Shown here piece by piece: positions 1 to 7,561 of a stretch of 64,000 nt of DNA. Below the pieces are notes generated by a model, which saw nothing but the letters and a program-made list of their open reading frames with translations, ran no database searches and was not told the DNA's origin. Location: contig NZ_KE384384.1 in NCBI RefSeq assembly GCF_000425485.1, forward strand, positions 186,001 to 250,000, in the 5' to 3' direction. Source of the DNA: Flavobacterium tegetincola DSM 22377. Lineage in GTDB: Bacteria > Bacteroidota > Bacteroidia > Flavobacteriales > Flavobacteriaceae. Position numbers and translations under genes: made by a program. Positions within the stretch are counted from its first letter, which is position 1; each line of letters starts with the position of its first letter.

Positions 1-383
1 GTTGCGGGATCAATATTGGCTATTCCTTCAATACGGTCGCGTTTGTTTTTTACCACAGTTACTTCCGCCATTTGTTCGGCTCGATTGTTCAAAACGGGAT
101 TGAATTCATAATCTTCATTGACAGAAAACGTTCGAATCAAATTCACATTTTTAAAACTAATATGAGAAAAAACGATAACTACACTCTTATTAGCGGGAAT
201 GTCTAAGGCGTAAAATCCAGTTTCATCCGAAATTGCATTTCTATTTGCTGTGGAAATCGTTACATCCCGAACGGGCTTATTATTTTCATCTAAAATAACT
301 CCTTTTATTCGAGCGCTTTGTGCGAAAACTTGCACTGCGGAAAAACAAATAAGTATGAAGAGAAGAATGTTTTTTGTTTTCAA
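1..383 (-). CDS. Partial TonB-dependent receptor or carboxypeptidase-regulatory-domain outer-membrane protein (N-terminus)
   Basis: The reverse strand opens with TTG at 383, directly after an in-frame TGA, and reads uninterrupted to the window edge. The first 22 residues form a signal peptide (KTKNILLFILICFSAVQVFAQ). A CarboxypepD_reg-like beta-sandwich follows: KGVILDENNKPVRDVTIS, then SDETGFYALDIP, and later VIVFSHISFKNV. This arrangement is typical of the N-terminus of Bacteroidota TonB-dependent receptors and related outer-membrane proteins; the plug and barrel would lie beyond the edge. The residues near the edge (AEVTVVKNKRDR) resemble the linker before a TonB plug. It starts 12 bases after the stop of the M23 peptidase, so the two are probably co-transcribed. 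The TTG start is inferred because no ATG is available after the stop. Confidence 0.75.
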   Translation of the reverse strand, partial: MKTKNILLFILICFSAVQVFAQSARIKGVILDENNKPVRDVTISTANRNAISDETGFYALDIPANKSVVIVFSHISFKNVNLIRTFSVNEDYEFNPVLNNRAEQMAEVTVVKNKRDRIEGIANIDPA

Positions 384-395
384 AGGTCAACGTGT

Positions 396-2099
396 TTAAT
401 TGGCATTTCTAAAAAAGTGCGTTTCAAAGATAGTAGAATTCCCTACATTATCGGTTACTTCCAATTTAAATTCGTTTCTGCCATTTTTCATAAATTGGTT
501 GTCAAAGTCATAAGTAATCTGCGCTTTCTTATAATCGTAATCAAATAAAATCCAATTACCGTTAATGTATCCATTGTAGGAATTAATTCCTGAAAGATCA
601 TCGCTTATAGTAAAAACTATCGAGCTTTGGGTATTTAAATATTTACCTTCGGCGATATTGACCGCTCTAATTTTAGGCGCTGTGGTATCTTGTGTCAAGA
701 AAAATTTACCCATATTTTTAGTATAAGTTGTAAAGGTGCTGTCTTTAACTTTTGTCGAATTGTACCGCTTACTTCTACCGTCTAATGAAGCTATGAACGT
801 CTTTTTCTTCTGTTCTTCCGATAAAGAATTGTTATCAATGGTAACTTTAAAATTTTTGTGTGCAGCCACAGATCCATCGTGAAAAGTTAACGTATCTTCT
901 TTTACGTCAAAATTCAAATAAAAATCCTCATAAAAAGTACCTTCTTCCACAAAAACCGACATGTTATCTTTCTTATACATATTGTCGTTGTTGGCTTTCA
1001 GAAAATAAGGAGTTTGCTGTATCTTATTTGGCGTCACTGCGACTAAAGGAGAATATTGAATTGGCACATTAATGACCACCTTATTATTATTAAAATCACG
1101 CACCTCAATACGGTACGTAGTACTCATATTTGGCTTGACCGTAATAATGCCATTATTTTTATCGGCTTTAACAATACTTAAAGGGTACGGATTGATCATA
1201 AAAAGCCGCTGAATGCGTACTCCTGTTTTCTTAAATCTAGGATAATCTAACAGTGCATTGATGTAGCGACTTTCATCAAAAGCAAAAGTGTTGAACTCAT
1301 AATTAAACGACTGCTTTCCGTTTAAAAAAGACTGAACCTGGTACGTTCCATTTTTATTGTAGTTGAAATCAAACATATCATACGCATTGATTCCAAAACC
1401 TACAGCACCATTCACTAAAATTTTATCTGCTAAATAAGTGCCATCCGCTTGTTTGGTATAGTTAATTGCCAAAGGTTCTTGCGAAGTATTTACCACGGCA
1501 TTGTTTCCAACAGGATACGCCATCAAAGTACTTACCACCGGCTCTTTAGTATCTTTTACCAATGCGTCAAAACCAAACAGTAAAGGATTGATTGCCTTTT
1601 CAGATTTTGTGTCTCTAATTTCAAAATGCAAATGCGGTCCACCTGAACCACCTGTATTTCCAGAAAATGCAATTATATCACCTTGCTTTATTACCAATTC
1701 GTCTGGTTTAAGAAAAAGTTCAATTTCAAATGATTTCTCTTTATAATGTGCGTTTTTAATATAATCTTGGATTTTTCCATTCGCCTTTTGCAAATGACCA
1801 TAAACAGTTGTGTAACCATTGGGATGCGTTACATAAATTGCTTTACCATATCCGTAAGTAGAAATTTTTATCCTAGAAATATAACCGTCTGCAGCTGCAT
1901 ATACATTTAGACCTTCCTTTTGAGCGGTCTTAAAATCCAATCCGGTGTGAAAATGATTGCTTCTCAGTTCGCCAAAGGAACCTGAAAGATTTAATCGAAT
2001 ATCCAACGGCGATTTAAAATAGTCCTTAGGATACTCATTTTGAGCACAGACCGGAAAGAAAACACATAAAAGTAAGAGGCGGATAAGCATAGCTGACAT
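396..2099 (-). CDS. M23 family metallopeptidase (LytM-like peptidoglycan endopeptidase)
   Basis: The 567-residue protein has a signal peptide of about 20 residues ending in CAQ and is expected in the periplasm or outer membrane. The M23 zinc site is visible: H51-x3-D55 in HFHTGLDFK, then GHLQKA, and the HxH motif in GGPHLHFEI near residues 155-160. These residues bind Zn and cleave peptide cross-bridges in peptidoglycan. The domain lies N-terminal; about 400 further residues are beta-rich with no family I can name, as is usual for flavobacterial M23 proteins. ATG at 2090 is an alternative start that keeps the signal peptide. It is divergent from the zapA operon and followed by the partial receptor gene. 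Confidence 0.88.
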   Translation of the reverse strand: MSAMLIRLLLLCVFFPVCAQNEYPKDYFKSPLDIRLNLSGSFGELRSNHFHTGLDFKTAQKEGLNVYAAADGYISRIKISTYGYGKAIYVTHPNGYTTVYGHLQKANGKIQDYIKNAHYKEKSFEIELFLKPDELVIKQGDIIAFSGNTGGSGGPHLHFEIRDTKSEKAINPLLFGFDALVKDTKEPVVSTLMAYPVGNNAVVNTSQEPLAINYTKQADGTYLADKILVNGAVGFGINAYDMFDFNYNKNGTYQVQSFLNGKQSFNYEFNTFAFDESRYINALLDYPRFKKTGVRIQRLFMINPYPLSIVKADKNNGIITVKPNMSTTYRIEVRDFNNNKVVINVPIQYSPLVAVTPNKIQQTPYFLKANNDNMYKKDNMSVFVEEGTFYEDFYLNFDVKEDTLTFHDGSVAAHKNFKVTIDNNSLSEEQKKKTFIASLDGRSKRYNSTKVKDSTFTTYTKNMGKFFLTQDTTAPKIRAVNIAEGKYLNTQSSIVFTISDDLSGINSYNGYINGNWILFDYDYKKAQITYDFDNQFMKNGRNEFKLEVTDNVGNSTIFETHFFRNAN

Positions 2100-2146
2100 T
2101 TTTTGCTAATATAAAAAATTTATACGACGGAATTATCTTATTTACG

Positions 2147-2154
2147 CAAATATA
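2147..2154 (-). promoter_or_regulatory. -7 box upstream of the M23 peptidase
   Basis: On the reverse strand this reads TATATTTG, an exact match to the Bacteroidota -7 consensus TAnnTTTG, 48 bases before the start codon. No clear TTG -33 element sits at the usual spacing, so the match is only moderately convincing. Confidence 0.45.
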
Positions 2155-2220
2155 TAACGGTCTATTCGCCACATTATTAACGCAGAAAATACGATTAATT
2201 GTAAAAAAACAACAAAAGTA

Positions 2221-2250
2221 TTGTGTAATAAGATAGGAATATTAACTTTG
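2221..2250 (+). promoter_or_regulatory. Promoter of the coiled-coil protein-zapA operon
   Basis: TTG at 2221-2223, a 19-base spacer, then TAACTTTG at 2243-2250. This is a textbook Bacteroidota primary-sigma promoter (-33 TTG, -7 TAnnTTTG), and gives a leader of roughly 20 bases before the ATG at 2278. Confidence 0.7.
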
Positions 2251-2277
2251 TGAATATAAGTAAAGAATAGTGATTCG

Positions 2278-2568
2278 ATGAGTGAGATAGCAGAAATAGT
2301 TGATACTCTTGAAGATAAGGTTCATAAGCTTTTTATTAAATTAGAAAGTTTAGAAAGAGAATCCCAAGATTTAAAACTTGAATTGCAAAAAGCAGCGCGA
2401 ATTATCAATCAGAAAACTAGTGAAATGACTGCATTAAAGACGCAGTATGACGCATTAAAGCTAGCAAATTCATTACTTGGCAGTGAAGAAAACAAAAAAG
2501 ATACAAAGCTTAAAATAAATTCATTAATTCGGGAAATTGACTACTGCATCAAGCAGTTATCAGATTAA
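2278..2568 (+). CDS. Small coiled-coil protein upstream of zapA
   Basis: The 96-residue protein is almost entirely predicted helix, with heptad-like Leu/Ile spacing (LEDKVHKLFIKLESLERE, then LKLELQKAARIINQ) and many charged residues. It has no signal peptide or membrane segment. It ends five bases before zapA, so the two are one operon. By size, coiled-coil content and position it could be a division-associated partner of ZapA, analogous in form to ZapB, but this is inference from context and I recognise no specific family motif. Confidence 0.8.
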   Translation: MSEIAEIVDTLEDKVHKLFIKLESLERESQDLKLELQKAARIINQKTSEMTALKTQYDALKLANSLLGSEENKKDTKLKINSLIREIDYCIKQLSD

Positions 2569-2573
2569 ATAAT

Positions 2574-2867
2574 ATGGACGAAAAGCTTAAAATTAAAATA
2601 TCAATTGCAGATAGAGTTTACCCTTTGAACGTAGACATGTCTCAGGAGGAAGGATTGAGAAGTGCTTCTAAAAAAATTGATGTTATGATTAAGCAATTTG
2701 AAGAAAATTATGCCGTCAGAGATAAACAAGATGTTTTAGCCATGTGTGCGTTGCAATTTGCATCGCAAGTGGAGCAAAAGCAACTTGACAAAGTTGAAGA
2801 CAATACCAAGACAACCGAAAGATTGAAAAATTTAAATGATTTATTAGATCACTATCTTAAAAAATAA
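2574..2867 (+). CDS. zapA: Cell division protein ZapA
   Basis: The 97-residue protein matches the ZapA family. It has an N-terminal beta-strand segment (LKIKISIADRVYPLNV), the region EEGLRSASKKIDVMI, then a C-terminal coiled coil carrying the typical ALQFASQVEQ stretch. ZapA binds and bundles FtsZ at the division ring in the cytoplasm. It follows the coiled-coil gene by five bases. A 6S-like RNA and rny lie immediately downstream; zapA is next to the 6S RNA gene in many bacteria, which supports both calls. Confidence 0.88.
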   Translation: MDEKLKIKISIADRVYPLNVDMSQEEGLRSASKKIDVMIKQFEENYAVRDKQDVLAMCALQFASQVEQKQLDKVEDNTKTTERLKNLNDLLDHYLKK

Positions 2868-2892
2868 TACGTTCTTAACATAGACTAAAATA

Positions 2893-3054
2893 CTGCCTAC
2901 ATTAGTTTTTATTTGGTAAACTCAACACTAACAAATTAGAATGAGCAAATCTTCGCTACTAGAGCAAGCCTTTTAAGTAAGGAAGCTTGAACAGTGAGTT
3001 AGCTCAAAACTTGTCCTTTCGAGTTTATACATTTCCCTAATGTAGGCTTTTTTT
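2893..3054 (+). ncRNA. ssrS: 6S-like regulatory RNA (6S-Flavo type)
   Basis: The gap between zapA and rny holds a long rod-shaped fold. A perfect 11-bp closing stem joins 2895-2905 (GCCTACATTAG) and 3037-3047, followed by a U-run that would terminate transcription. Inside it, TAAACTC at 2917-2923 pairs with GAGTTTA at 3021-3027, and an apical hairpin pairs CAAGC at 2965-2969 with GCTTG at 2985-2989. The large internal openings between nested stems resemble the open-promoter mimic of 6S RNA, which binds RNA polymerase holoenzyme. Length of about 160 and the location next to zapA fit the family. The identification rests on fold and context, not on a covariance-model search. Confidence 0.7.
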
Positions 3055-3075
3055 ATATACAAACAAAAACAAACA

Positions 3076-4644
3076 ATGGACACGACAACGTTAATCATAA
3101 TTTTAGCAGCAATTGTAGGCGCTGCAATAGGTTTTGCAATAGCAAAAAAACTAGAAAAAAGTAGCTCTTCAAGCCTAATAAAAAATGCCAAACACCAATC
3201 TGCTTCAATTTTAAAAGACGCAAATCAGGAAGCTGAAAACATCAAAAAAGATAAAATCCTTCAAGCAAAGGAAAAGTTTATTGAATTAAAAGCAGAACAC
3301 GAACAAGTTATTTTAGGCCGCGACAAGAAAGTTGCTGAAGTTGAAAAAAGAATTCGCGATAAGGAATCTCAAGTTTCTGGAGAATTAACGAGAGCTAAAA
3401 AGTCGAGTGATGAATTTGAATCAAAAACCAAAGAATACGATGCTAAAATAGAAGTTTTAGACCGTAAACAGCATGAAGTTGAACGCATGCACAAAAGTCA
3501 ATTGGAGCAATTGGAAGTAATTTCTGGTCTATCTGCTGAGGAAGCTAAAAACCAACTTATTGACGGCTTAAAAGCAGAAGCAAAAAGTAATGCCATGTCT
3601 TACTTACAAGACACTATGGAAGAGGCTAAGCTTACTGCACAACAAGAAGCTAAGAAAATTATCATCAATACCATTCAACGTGTTGGAACGGAAGAAGCAG
3701 TTGAAAATTGCGTTTCTGTGTTCAACATTGAAAGTGATGACGTTAAAGGTAGAATTATTGGTCGTGAAGGACGAAATATTCGTGCAATTGAAGCGGCAAC
3801 TGGTGTTGAAATCATTGTAGACGATACTCCGGAAGCCATTATTCTTTCTTGTTTTGACCCCGTACGTAGAGAAATTGCCCGTTTGTCTTTACACAAGTTG
3901 GTAACTGACGGTCGAATTCACCCAGCGCGAATTGAAGAAGTAGTTGAAAAAACAAGAAAACAAATTGACGACGAAATTATTGAAGTTGGAAAACGAACCG
4001 TTATCGATTTAGGAATTCACGGTTTGCATCCTGAATTAATTAAGGTGGTAGGTCGAATGAAATACCGTTCGTCTTACGGACAAAACTTATTGCAACACTC
4101 CAGAGAAGTTTCAAAACTTTGTGGAATTATGGCTGCAGAATTAGGCTTGAATGTAAAATTAGCCAAAAGAGCTGGTTTACTTCACGATATTGGAAAAGTG
4201 CCTGATACAGAAAGTGATTTACCTCACGCTTTATTAGGAATGCAATGGGCTGAAAAATATGGCGAAAAAGAAGAAGTTTGCAACGCAATTGGAGCTCACC
4301 ACGACGAAATTGAAATGAAATCCCTATTGTCGCCAATCGTTCAGGTTTGTGATGCCATTTCTGGAGCACGTCCAGGTGCAAGACGCCAAGTATTGGATTC
4401 TTACATCCAACGTTTGAAAGATTTAGAAGAAATTGCTTTTGGATTCCAAGGTGTGAAAAATGCGTATGCTATTCAAGCAGGTCGTGAACTTCGTGTTATT
4501 GTGGAAAGTGAAAAGGTAAGTGACGACAATGCATCGACTTTATCTTTTGATATTTCACAAAAAATTCAAACAGAGATGACGTATCCTGGTCAAGTAAAAG
4601 TAACGGTTATTAGAGAAACTAGAGCGGTGAATATTGCGAAATAG
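3076..4644 (+). CDS. rny: Ribonuclease Y
   Basis: The 522-residue protein has an N-terminal membrane anchor ([17 protein letters not shown]), a long charged coiled coil to about residue 200, and a KH RNA-binding domain with [10 protein letters not shown] near residue 225. A C-terminal HD phosphohydrolase domain follows, with H341 in LLQHSREV and the HD pair H370-D371 in LLHDIGKV. This is the complete RNase Y architecture: a membrane-bound endoribonuclease that starts mRNA decay. The ATG at 3076 follows the 6S-like RNA terminator by 21 bases, so transcription could come from read-through or from an unseen promoter within the RNA gene. Confidence 0.95.
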   Translation: MDTTTLIIILAAIVGAAIGFAIAKKLEKSSSSSLIKNAKHQSASILKDANQEAENIKKDKILQAKEKFIELKAEHEQVILGRDKKVAEVEKRIRDKESQVSGELTRAKKSSDEFESKTKEYDAKIEVLDRKQHEVERMHKSQLEQLEVISGLSAEEAKNQLIDGLKAEAKSNAMSYLQDTMEEAKLTAQQEAKKIIINTIQRVGTEEAVENCVSVFNIESDDVKGRIIGREGRNIRAIEAATGVEIIVDDTPEAIILSCFDPVRREIARLSLHKLVTDGRIHPARIEEVVEKTRKQIDDEIIEVGKRTVIDLGIHGLHPELIKVVGRMKYRSSYGQNLLQHSREVSKLCGIMAAELGLNVKLAKRAGLLHDIGKVPDTESDLPHALLGMQWAEKYGEKEEVCNAIGAHHDEIEMKSLLSPIVQVCDAISGARPGARRQVLDSYIQRLKDLEEIAFGFQGVKNAYAIQAGRELRVIVESEKVSDDNASTLSFDISQKIQTEMTYPGQVKVTVIRETRAVNIAK

Positions 4645-4648
4645 AAAA

Positions 4649-4697
4649 GTTGTAGGTTCTAAGTTCTAGGTTTTGAGTTCTAAAACGTAAAATGTAG
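4649..4697. repeat. Heptamer-period array after rny
   Basis: Seven consecutive 7-base units (GTTGTAG, GTTCTAA, GTTCTAG, GTTTTGA, GTTCTAA, AACGTAA, AATGTAG) begin four bases after the rny stop. Units differ mainly at positions 4-7. Two further arrays with the same 7-base period occur at 26084 and 40731, each also beside a gene end. Confidence 0.65.
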
Positions 4698-4716
4698 GTT
4701 GACTTTATAAATACAC

Positions 4717-4752
4717 AAAAGACTTGTTGGAAATTTCAACAAGTCTTTTTTT
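4717..4752. terminator. Bidirectional terminator between rny and xerD
   Basis: The hairpin AAGACTTGTTG / CAACAAGTCTT with a short AAATTT loop is flanked by A-run and T-run, so it can terminate both converging genes. Confidence 0.85.
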
Positions 4753-4753
4753 A

Positions 4754-5656
4754 TTAAAAACCTTTTCGAGGATGAAAATCGTTAACCACTTGAGTGAGAT
4801 GTGTTCGATCTAAATGCACATAAATTTCAGTTGTAGTAATGGATTCGTGTCCCAACATCATTTGAATGGAACGTAAATCGGCTCCGTTTTCTAATAAATG
4901 GGTTGCAAATGAATGTCGGAAAGTATGTGGACTAATTGTTTTTTGTAAATTTATTTCGACAGCTAATCTTTTGATAATTGTAAAAATCATCGCTCGAGTG
5001 AGCTTTTTTCCTCTTCTATTTAAGAATAACGTATCACTGTCTTCTTTTTGGATTTTCTGATGCACTCTGACTTGGTCTTTGTAAATGGAAATATACTTTT
5101 CAGTGACTTCAGCAATGGGAACAAAGCGTTGTTTATTTCCTTTCCCTGTGACTTTTATGAAACCTTCTTCAAAAAATAAATCTGATATCTTAAGATCGAT
5201 CAATTCAGAAACCCTAAGACCACAACCGTATAATGTTTCAAGAATCGCGCGGTTTCGTTCGCCTTCATTGGAGGACAAGTCCACGGCATCAATCAAAGCA
5301 TCAATTTCTTCAATGGCTAAAGTATCGGGCAATTTCCGACCTAAACGTGGCGATTCAATCAATTCTAAAGGATTATCAAATCGCAAATCTTCAAAAATCA
5401 AGTACGAAAAAAAGCTTTTCAACCCTGAAATAATCCGTGCTTGTGAACGTGGATTCACTTCCTTCGCAATTTCATAAATAAATTGCTGCACAATTTCTTC
5501 TTTAATCTTAATTGGCGAAACTTCGATCTTCTCCTTTTCTAGAAAGATCAAGAGCCGTTCAATATCAAAACAGTAACTATTGATCGTATTTTGAGATAAA
5601 TTACGCTCGATTTTTAAATACGAAATATAATTTTTGATGTAAGTATTCCAATTCAT
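4754..5656 (-). CDS. xerD: Tyrosine recombinase XerD
   Basis: The 300-residue protein is full length for XerC/XerD. The N-terminal SAM-like core-binding domain covers about residues 1-90. All catalytic residues of the C-terminal domain are visible: R148 in GCGLRVSEL, K172 in TGKGNKQR, H244 and R247 in HTFRHSFATH, H270 in LGHES, and nucleophile Y279. The enzyme resolves chromosome dimers at dif. It is called XerD because flavobacteria typically carry one such housekeeping recombinase in this position; XerC cannot be strictly excluded. It stands alone with its own promoter, with no mobile-element genes near it. Confidence 0.88.
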   Translation of the reverse strand: MNWNTYIKNYISYLKIERNLSQNTINSYCFDIERLLIFLEKEKIEVSPIKIKEEIVQQFIYEIAKEVNPRSQARIISGLKSFFSYLIFEDLRFDNPLELIESPRLGRKLPDTLAIEEIDALIDAVDLSSNEGERNRAILETLYGCGLRVSELIDLKISDLFFEEGFIKVTGKGNKQRFVPIAEVTEKYISIYKDQVRVHQKIQKEDSDTLFLNRRGKKLTRAMIFTIIKRLAVEINLQKTISPHTFRHSFATHLLENGADLRSIQMMLGHESITTTEIYVHLDRTHLTQVVNDFHPRKGF

Positions 5657-5669
5657 GATGTAAAGAAAG

Positions 5670-5699
5670 CAAAATTATACCAATAAAAAAACCACGCAA
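5670..5699 (-). promoter_or_regulatory. xerD promoter overlapping a terminator hairpin
   Basis: On the reverse strand TTG (5699-5697), a 19-base spacer, and TAATTTTG (5677-5670) form a full consensus promoter. The -33 TTG lies inside the terminator hairpin at 5692-5708 that ends the upstream gene. The predicted leader is only about ten bases. Confidence 0.7.
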
Positions 5700-5713
5700 A
5701 TTGCGTGGCTTTT
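5686..5713 (-). terminator. Terminator of the minus-strand beta-barrel gene
   Basis: Perfect palindrome CCACGCAA-A-TTGCGTGG at 5692-5708, with an A-run on its left that is a T-run on the minus strand. Confidence 0.8.
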
Positions 5714-5732
5714 ATCGATTTAGTAATCAGTA

Positions 5733-6272
5733 TTACAATTTGTATCCAATACCAATATTAAATGAATTTTGAGTTATTTTTTGATCTCCAAGACCTAATT
5801 CTGCAGGAAAGTCATTTAAGTCAGAAAGACCCAAATTATATCTTGCGTCAAAAAATAAGCCTGATGGCAATTCATAAGCAGCTCCAAAACCCAATCCAAA
5901 GTCAACTGATTTTAAATAATCTTTAGCTACTCCACCACCAGCTACAAATCCTACTTGCGGTCCAGCTTGGATATTGAATTCTTCAGTAATATATAATTTA
6001 CCCATCAATGGAACTCTAATGTAGCTTAAATCAAACTCATCTTCGTCATTACCTTCCATAGTGTACAAAACCTCTGGTTGGAAATGAAATTTTTCAGAAA
6101 TTGCTATATCTGCTAAACCACCAAAATAAAAGCTAGACCTTGCGTCACCGTCATCAGCATCACTACCAAAGTTTGCATTGACATAACCCGCTTTTACACC
6201 AAACTTCACTTCTTGCGCTTGTGCAAAGCCAAAAGCACAAATTGCTGCTACTGTTAAAATAATTTTTTTCAT
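5733..6272 (-). CDS. Outer-membrane beta-barrel protein (PorT-like family)
   Basis: The 179-residue protein begins with a clear signal peptide (KKIILTVAAICAFGFAQAQ). It continues as short amphipathic strands rich in Gly and aromatics (VKFGVKAGYVNANFG, FHFQPEVLYTMEG, FGLGFGAAYELPSGLFFDARYNLGLSDL), ending in IGIGYKL. This is the outer-membrane beta-barrel (OMP_b-brl_2 / PorT-like) pattern of about eight strands. It is paralogous to the divergent gene at 6476. The specific role is unknown; such small barrels in flavobacteria are usually unassigned. Confidence 0.85.
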   Translation of the reverse strand: MKKIILTVAAICAFGFAQAQEVKFGVKAGYVNANFGSDADDGDARSSFYFGGLADIAISEKFHFQPEVLYTMEGNDEDEFDLSYIRVPLMGKLYITEEFNIQAGPQVGFVAGGGVAKDYLKSVDFGLGFGAAYELPSGLFFDARYNLGLSDLNDFPAELGLGDQKITQNSFNIGIGYKL

Positions 6273-6298
6273 GTTTGTTATAATTTATATTGTTAAAT

Positions 6299-6306
6299 CA
6301 AATATA
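6299..6306 (-). promoter_or_regulatory. -7 box for the minus-strand beta-barrel gene
   Basis: Reads TATATTTG on the reverse strand, 26 bases before the ATG. The nearest TTG upstream is 25 bases away, slightly too far for an ideal -33. Confidence 0.45.
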
Positions 6307-6425
6307 GACCTTTTTGCATTTTTTAACCTTCCAAAAAATCGCACTTATTAACAATGTTATCAACAATTACAAATCGTATTGCAACAGTTTAGCAGAAAAC
6401 TAATTCTATATTACTGTAATATTCG

Positions 6426-6433
6426 TACCTTTG
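6426..6433 (+). promoter_or_regulatory. -7 box for the plus-strand beta-barrel gene
   Basis: TACCTTTG matches TAnnTTTG, 42 bases before the ATG at 6476. No good -33 element is visible. Confidence 0.4.
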
Positions 6434-6475
6434 ATCTACTGTTATAAGACAGAACATTTCATCAAATAAAACGAT

Positions 6476-7006
6476 ATGAAAAATTTATTTTTAGCTGTTT
6501 CAATACTCTTTTTAGGAGTAACGTCAGTACAAGCACAAGACATCAAATTTGGTCTTAAAGCCGGTCTTAACTTTTCAAAGTTAGACGGAGACGTAGTAGA
6601 CGGCGATATGTTAACTAGTTTTCACTTTGGCGCATTAGCAGAGGTTAATTTAATTCAAAATTTTTCGGTTCAGCCAGAATTATTATATTCCACACAAGGA
6701 ACTGATTTTCAAAATGAAAACTACGAATTGAGTTACCTTTCCCTTCCTGTATTGGCTAAATTCTATGTCATTACCGATAAACTTAGTGTAGAAGCTGGAC
6801 CTCAATTTTCATTTTTAGTTAATGAAAGTGTTCCGGATTCATTTCGTACCAAAACGTTTGATTTTGCAGCAGTTGGTGGATTAAGCTACAACCTTACCTC
6901 GTTCATATTTGTACAAGCACGATACGTTGTGGGTTTAACTGATGCTTCAAAAGATGCTTCGGTTACTAATAAAGTAATCCAATTATCAGCAGGTTTGCGT
7001 TTCTAA
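6476..7006 (+). CDS. Outer-membrane beta-barrel protein (PorT-like family), paralogue of the divergent neighbour
   Basis: The 176-residue protein has a signal peptide ending in VQAQ, followed by beta-strands in the same order as the neighbour. IKFGLKAGLNFSKLDGD aligns with VKFGVKAGYVNANFGSD, SFHFGALAEVNL with SSFYFGGLADIAI, and FSVQPELLYSTQGTD with FHFQPEVLYTMEGND. A typical barrel C-terminus (IQLSAGLRF, ending in Phe) is present. The head-to-head arrangement indicates an inverted duplication. Substrate and function are unknown. Confidence 0.85.
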   Translation: MKNLFLAVSILFLGVTSVQAQDIKFGLKAGLNFSKLDGDVVDGDMLTSFHFGALAEVNLIQNFSVQPELLYSTQGTDFQNENYELSYLSLPVLAKFYVITDKLSVEAGPQFSFLVNESVPDSFRTKTFDFAAVGGLSYNLTSFIFVQARYVVGLTDASKDASVTNKVIQLSAGLRF

Positions 7007-7028
7007 AACAATCTAAAATACTGTATTG

Positions 7029-7058
7029 AAAGTCGTTCCATAGGAGCGACTTTTTTTT
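7029..7058 (+). terminator. Terminator after the plus-strand beta-barrel gene
   Basis: Hairpin AAGTCGTTCC / GGAGCGACTT (one G-T pair) followed by an eight-base T-run. Confidence 0.85.
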
Positions 7059-7083
7059 GTATTTTTACTCAAAATCATACCAC

Positions 7084-7497
7084 ATGAATATTCTCATCAT
7101 CAATGGACCTAACTTAAACCTATTAGGCAAAAGAGAACCTGAAATTTACGGCAGTACTTCTTTTGAACAGTATTTTGAATCCTTAAAAAATAAGTTCACT
7201 ACGCTACAATTACATTATTATCAAAGTAATATTGAAGGCGAACTAATTGATAAATTACATGAAGTTGGTTTCTCCTTTGACGGAATCGTCCTTAATGCAG
7301 GAGCCTACACCCATACTTCTGTAGCCATTGGCGATGCCGTAAAGTCAATTACCACTCCTGTGGTAGAAGTTCACATTTCAAATACTTTTGCACGAGAAGA
7401 ATTTCGGCACCAGTCATTTATCGCTCCAAATGCCAAAGGAATTATTGTTGGTTTTGGATTAAAAAGCTACGATTTAGGATTACAATCTTTTTTATAA
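7084..7497 (+). CDS. aroQ: 3-dehydroquinate dehydratase, type II
   Basis: The 137-residue protein converts 3-dehydroquinate to 3-dehydroshikimate in the shikimate pathway. Family motifs are complete: NGPNLNLLGKREPEIYGS with the active-site Tyr, YQSNIEGELID, NAGAYTHTSVAI, and VEVHISN with the catalytic His. I chose the ATG at 7084 because translation then begins MNILIINGPNLNLLG, as in the family. A longer in-frame start at 7057 would fall inside the upstream terminator's T-run and add nine unrelated residues. The usual length is 140-150, so the gene is intact. Confidence 0.93.
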   Translation: MNILIINGPNLNLLGKREPEIYGSTSFEQYFESLKNKFTTLQLHYYQSNIEGELIDKLHEVGFSFDGIVLNAGAYTHTSVAIGDAVKSITTPVVEVHISNTFAREEFRHQSFIAPNAKGIIVGFGLKSYDLGLQSFL

Positions 7498-7561
7498 AAA
7501 GCTCATGCAACCATTTATACAGAAAAATCGTCTATCCTATTAACCGAAGACAACTCCATTT

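Noticed and set aside
4754..5656. Phage or island integrase
   Set aside because: The recombinase has standard XerC/D length and motifs, stands among core genes, and no attachment repeats or mobile genes flank it.
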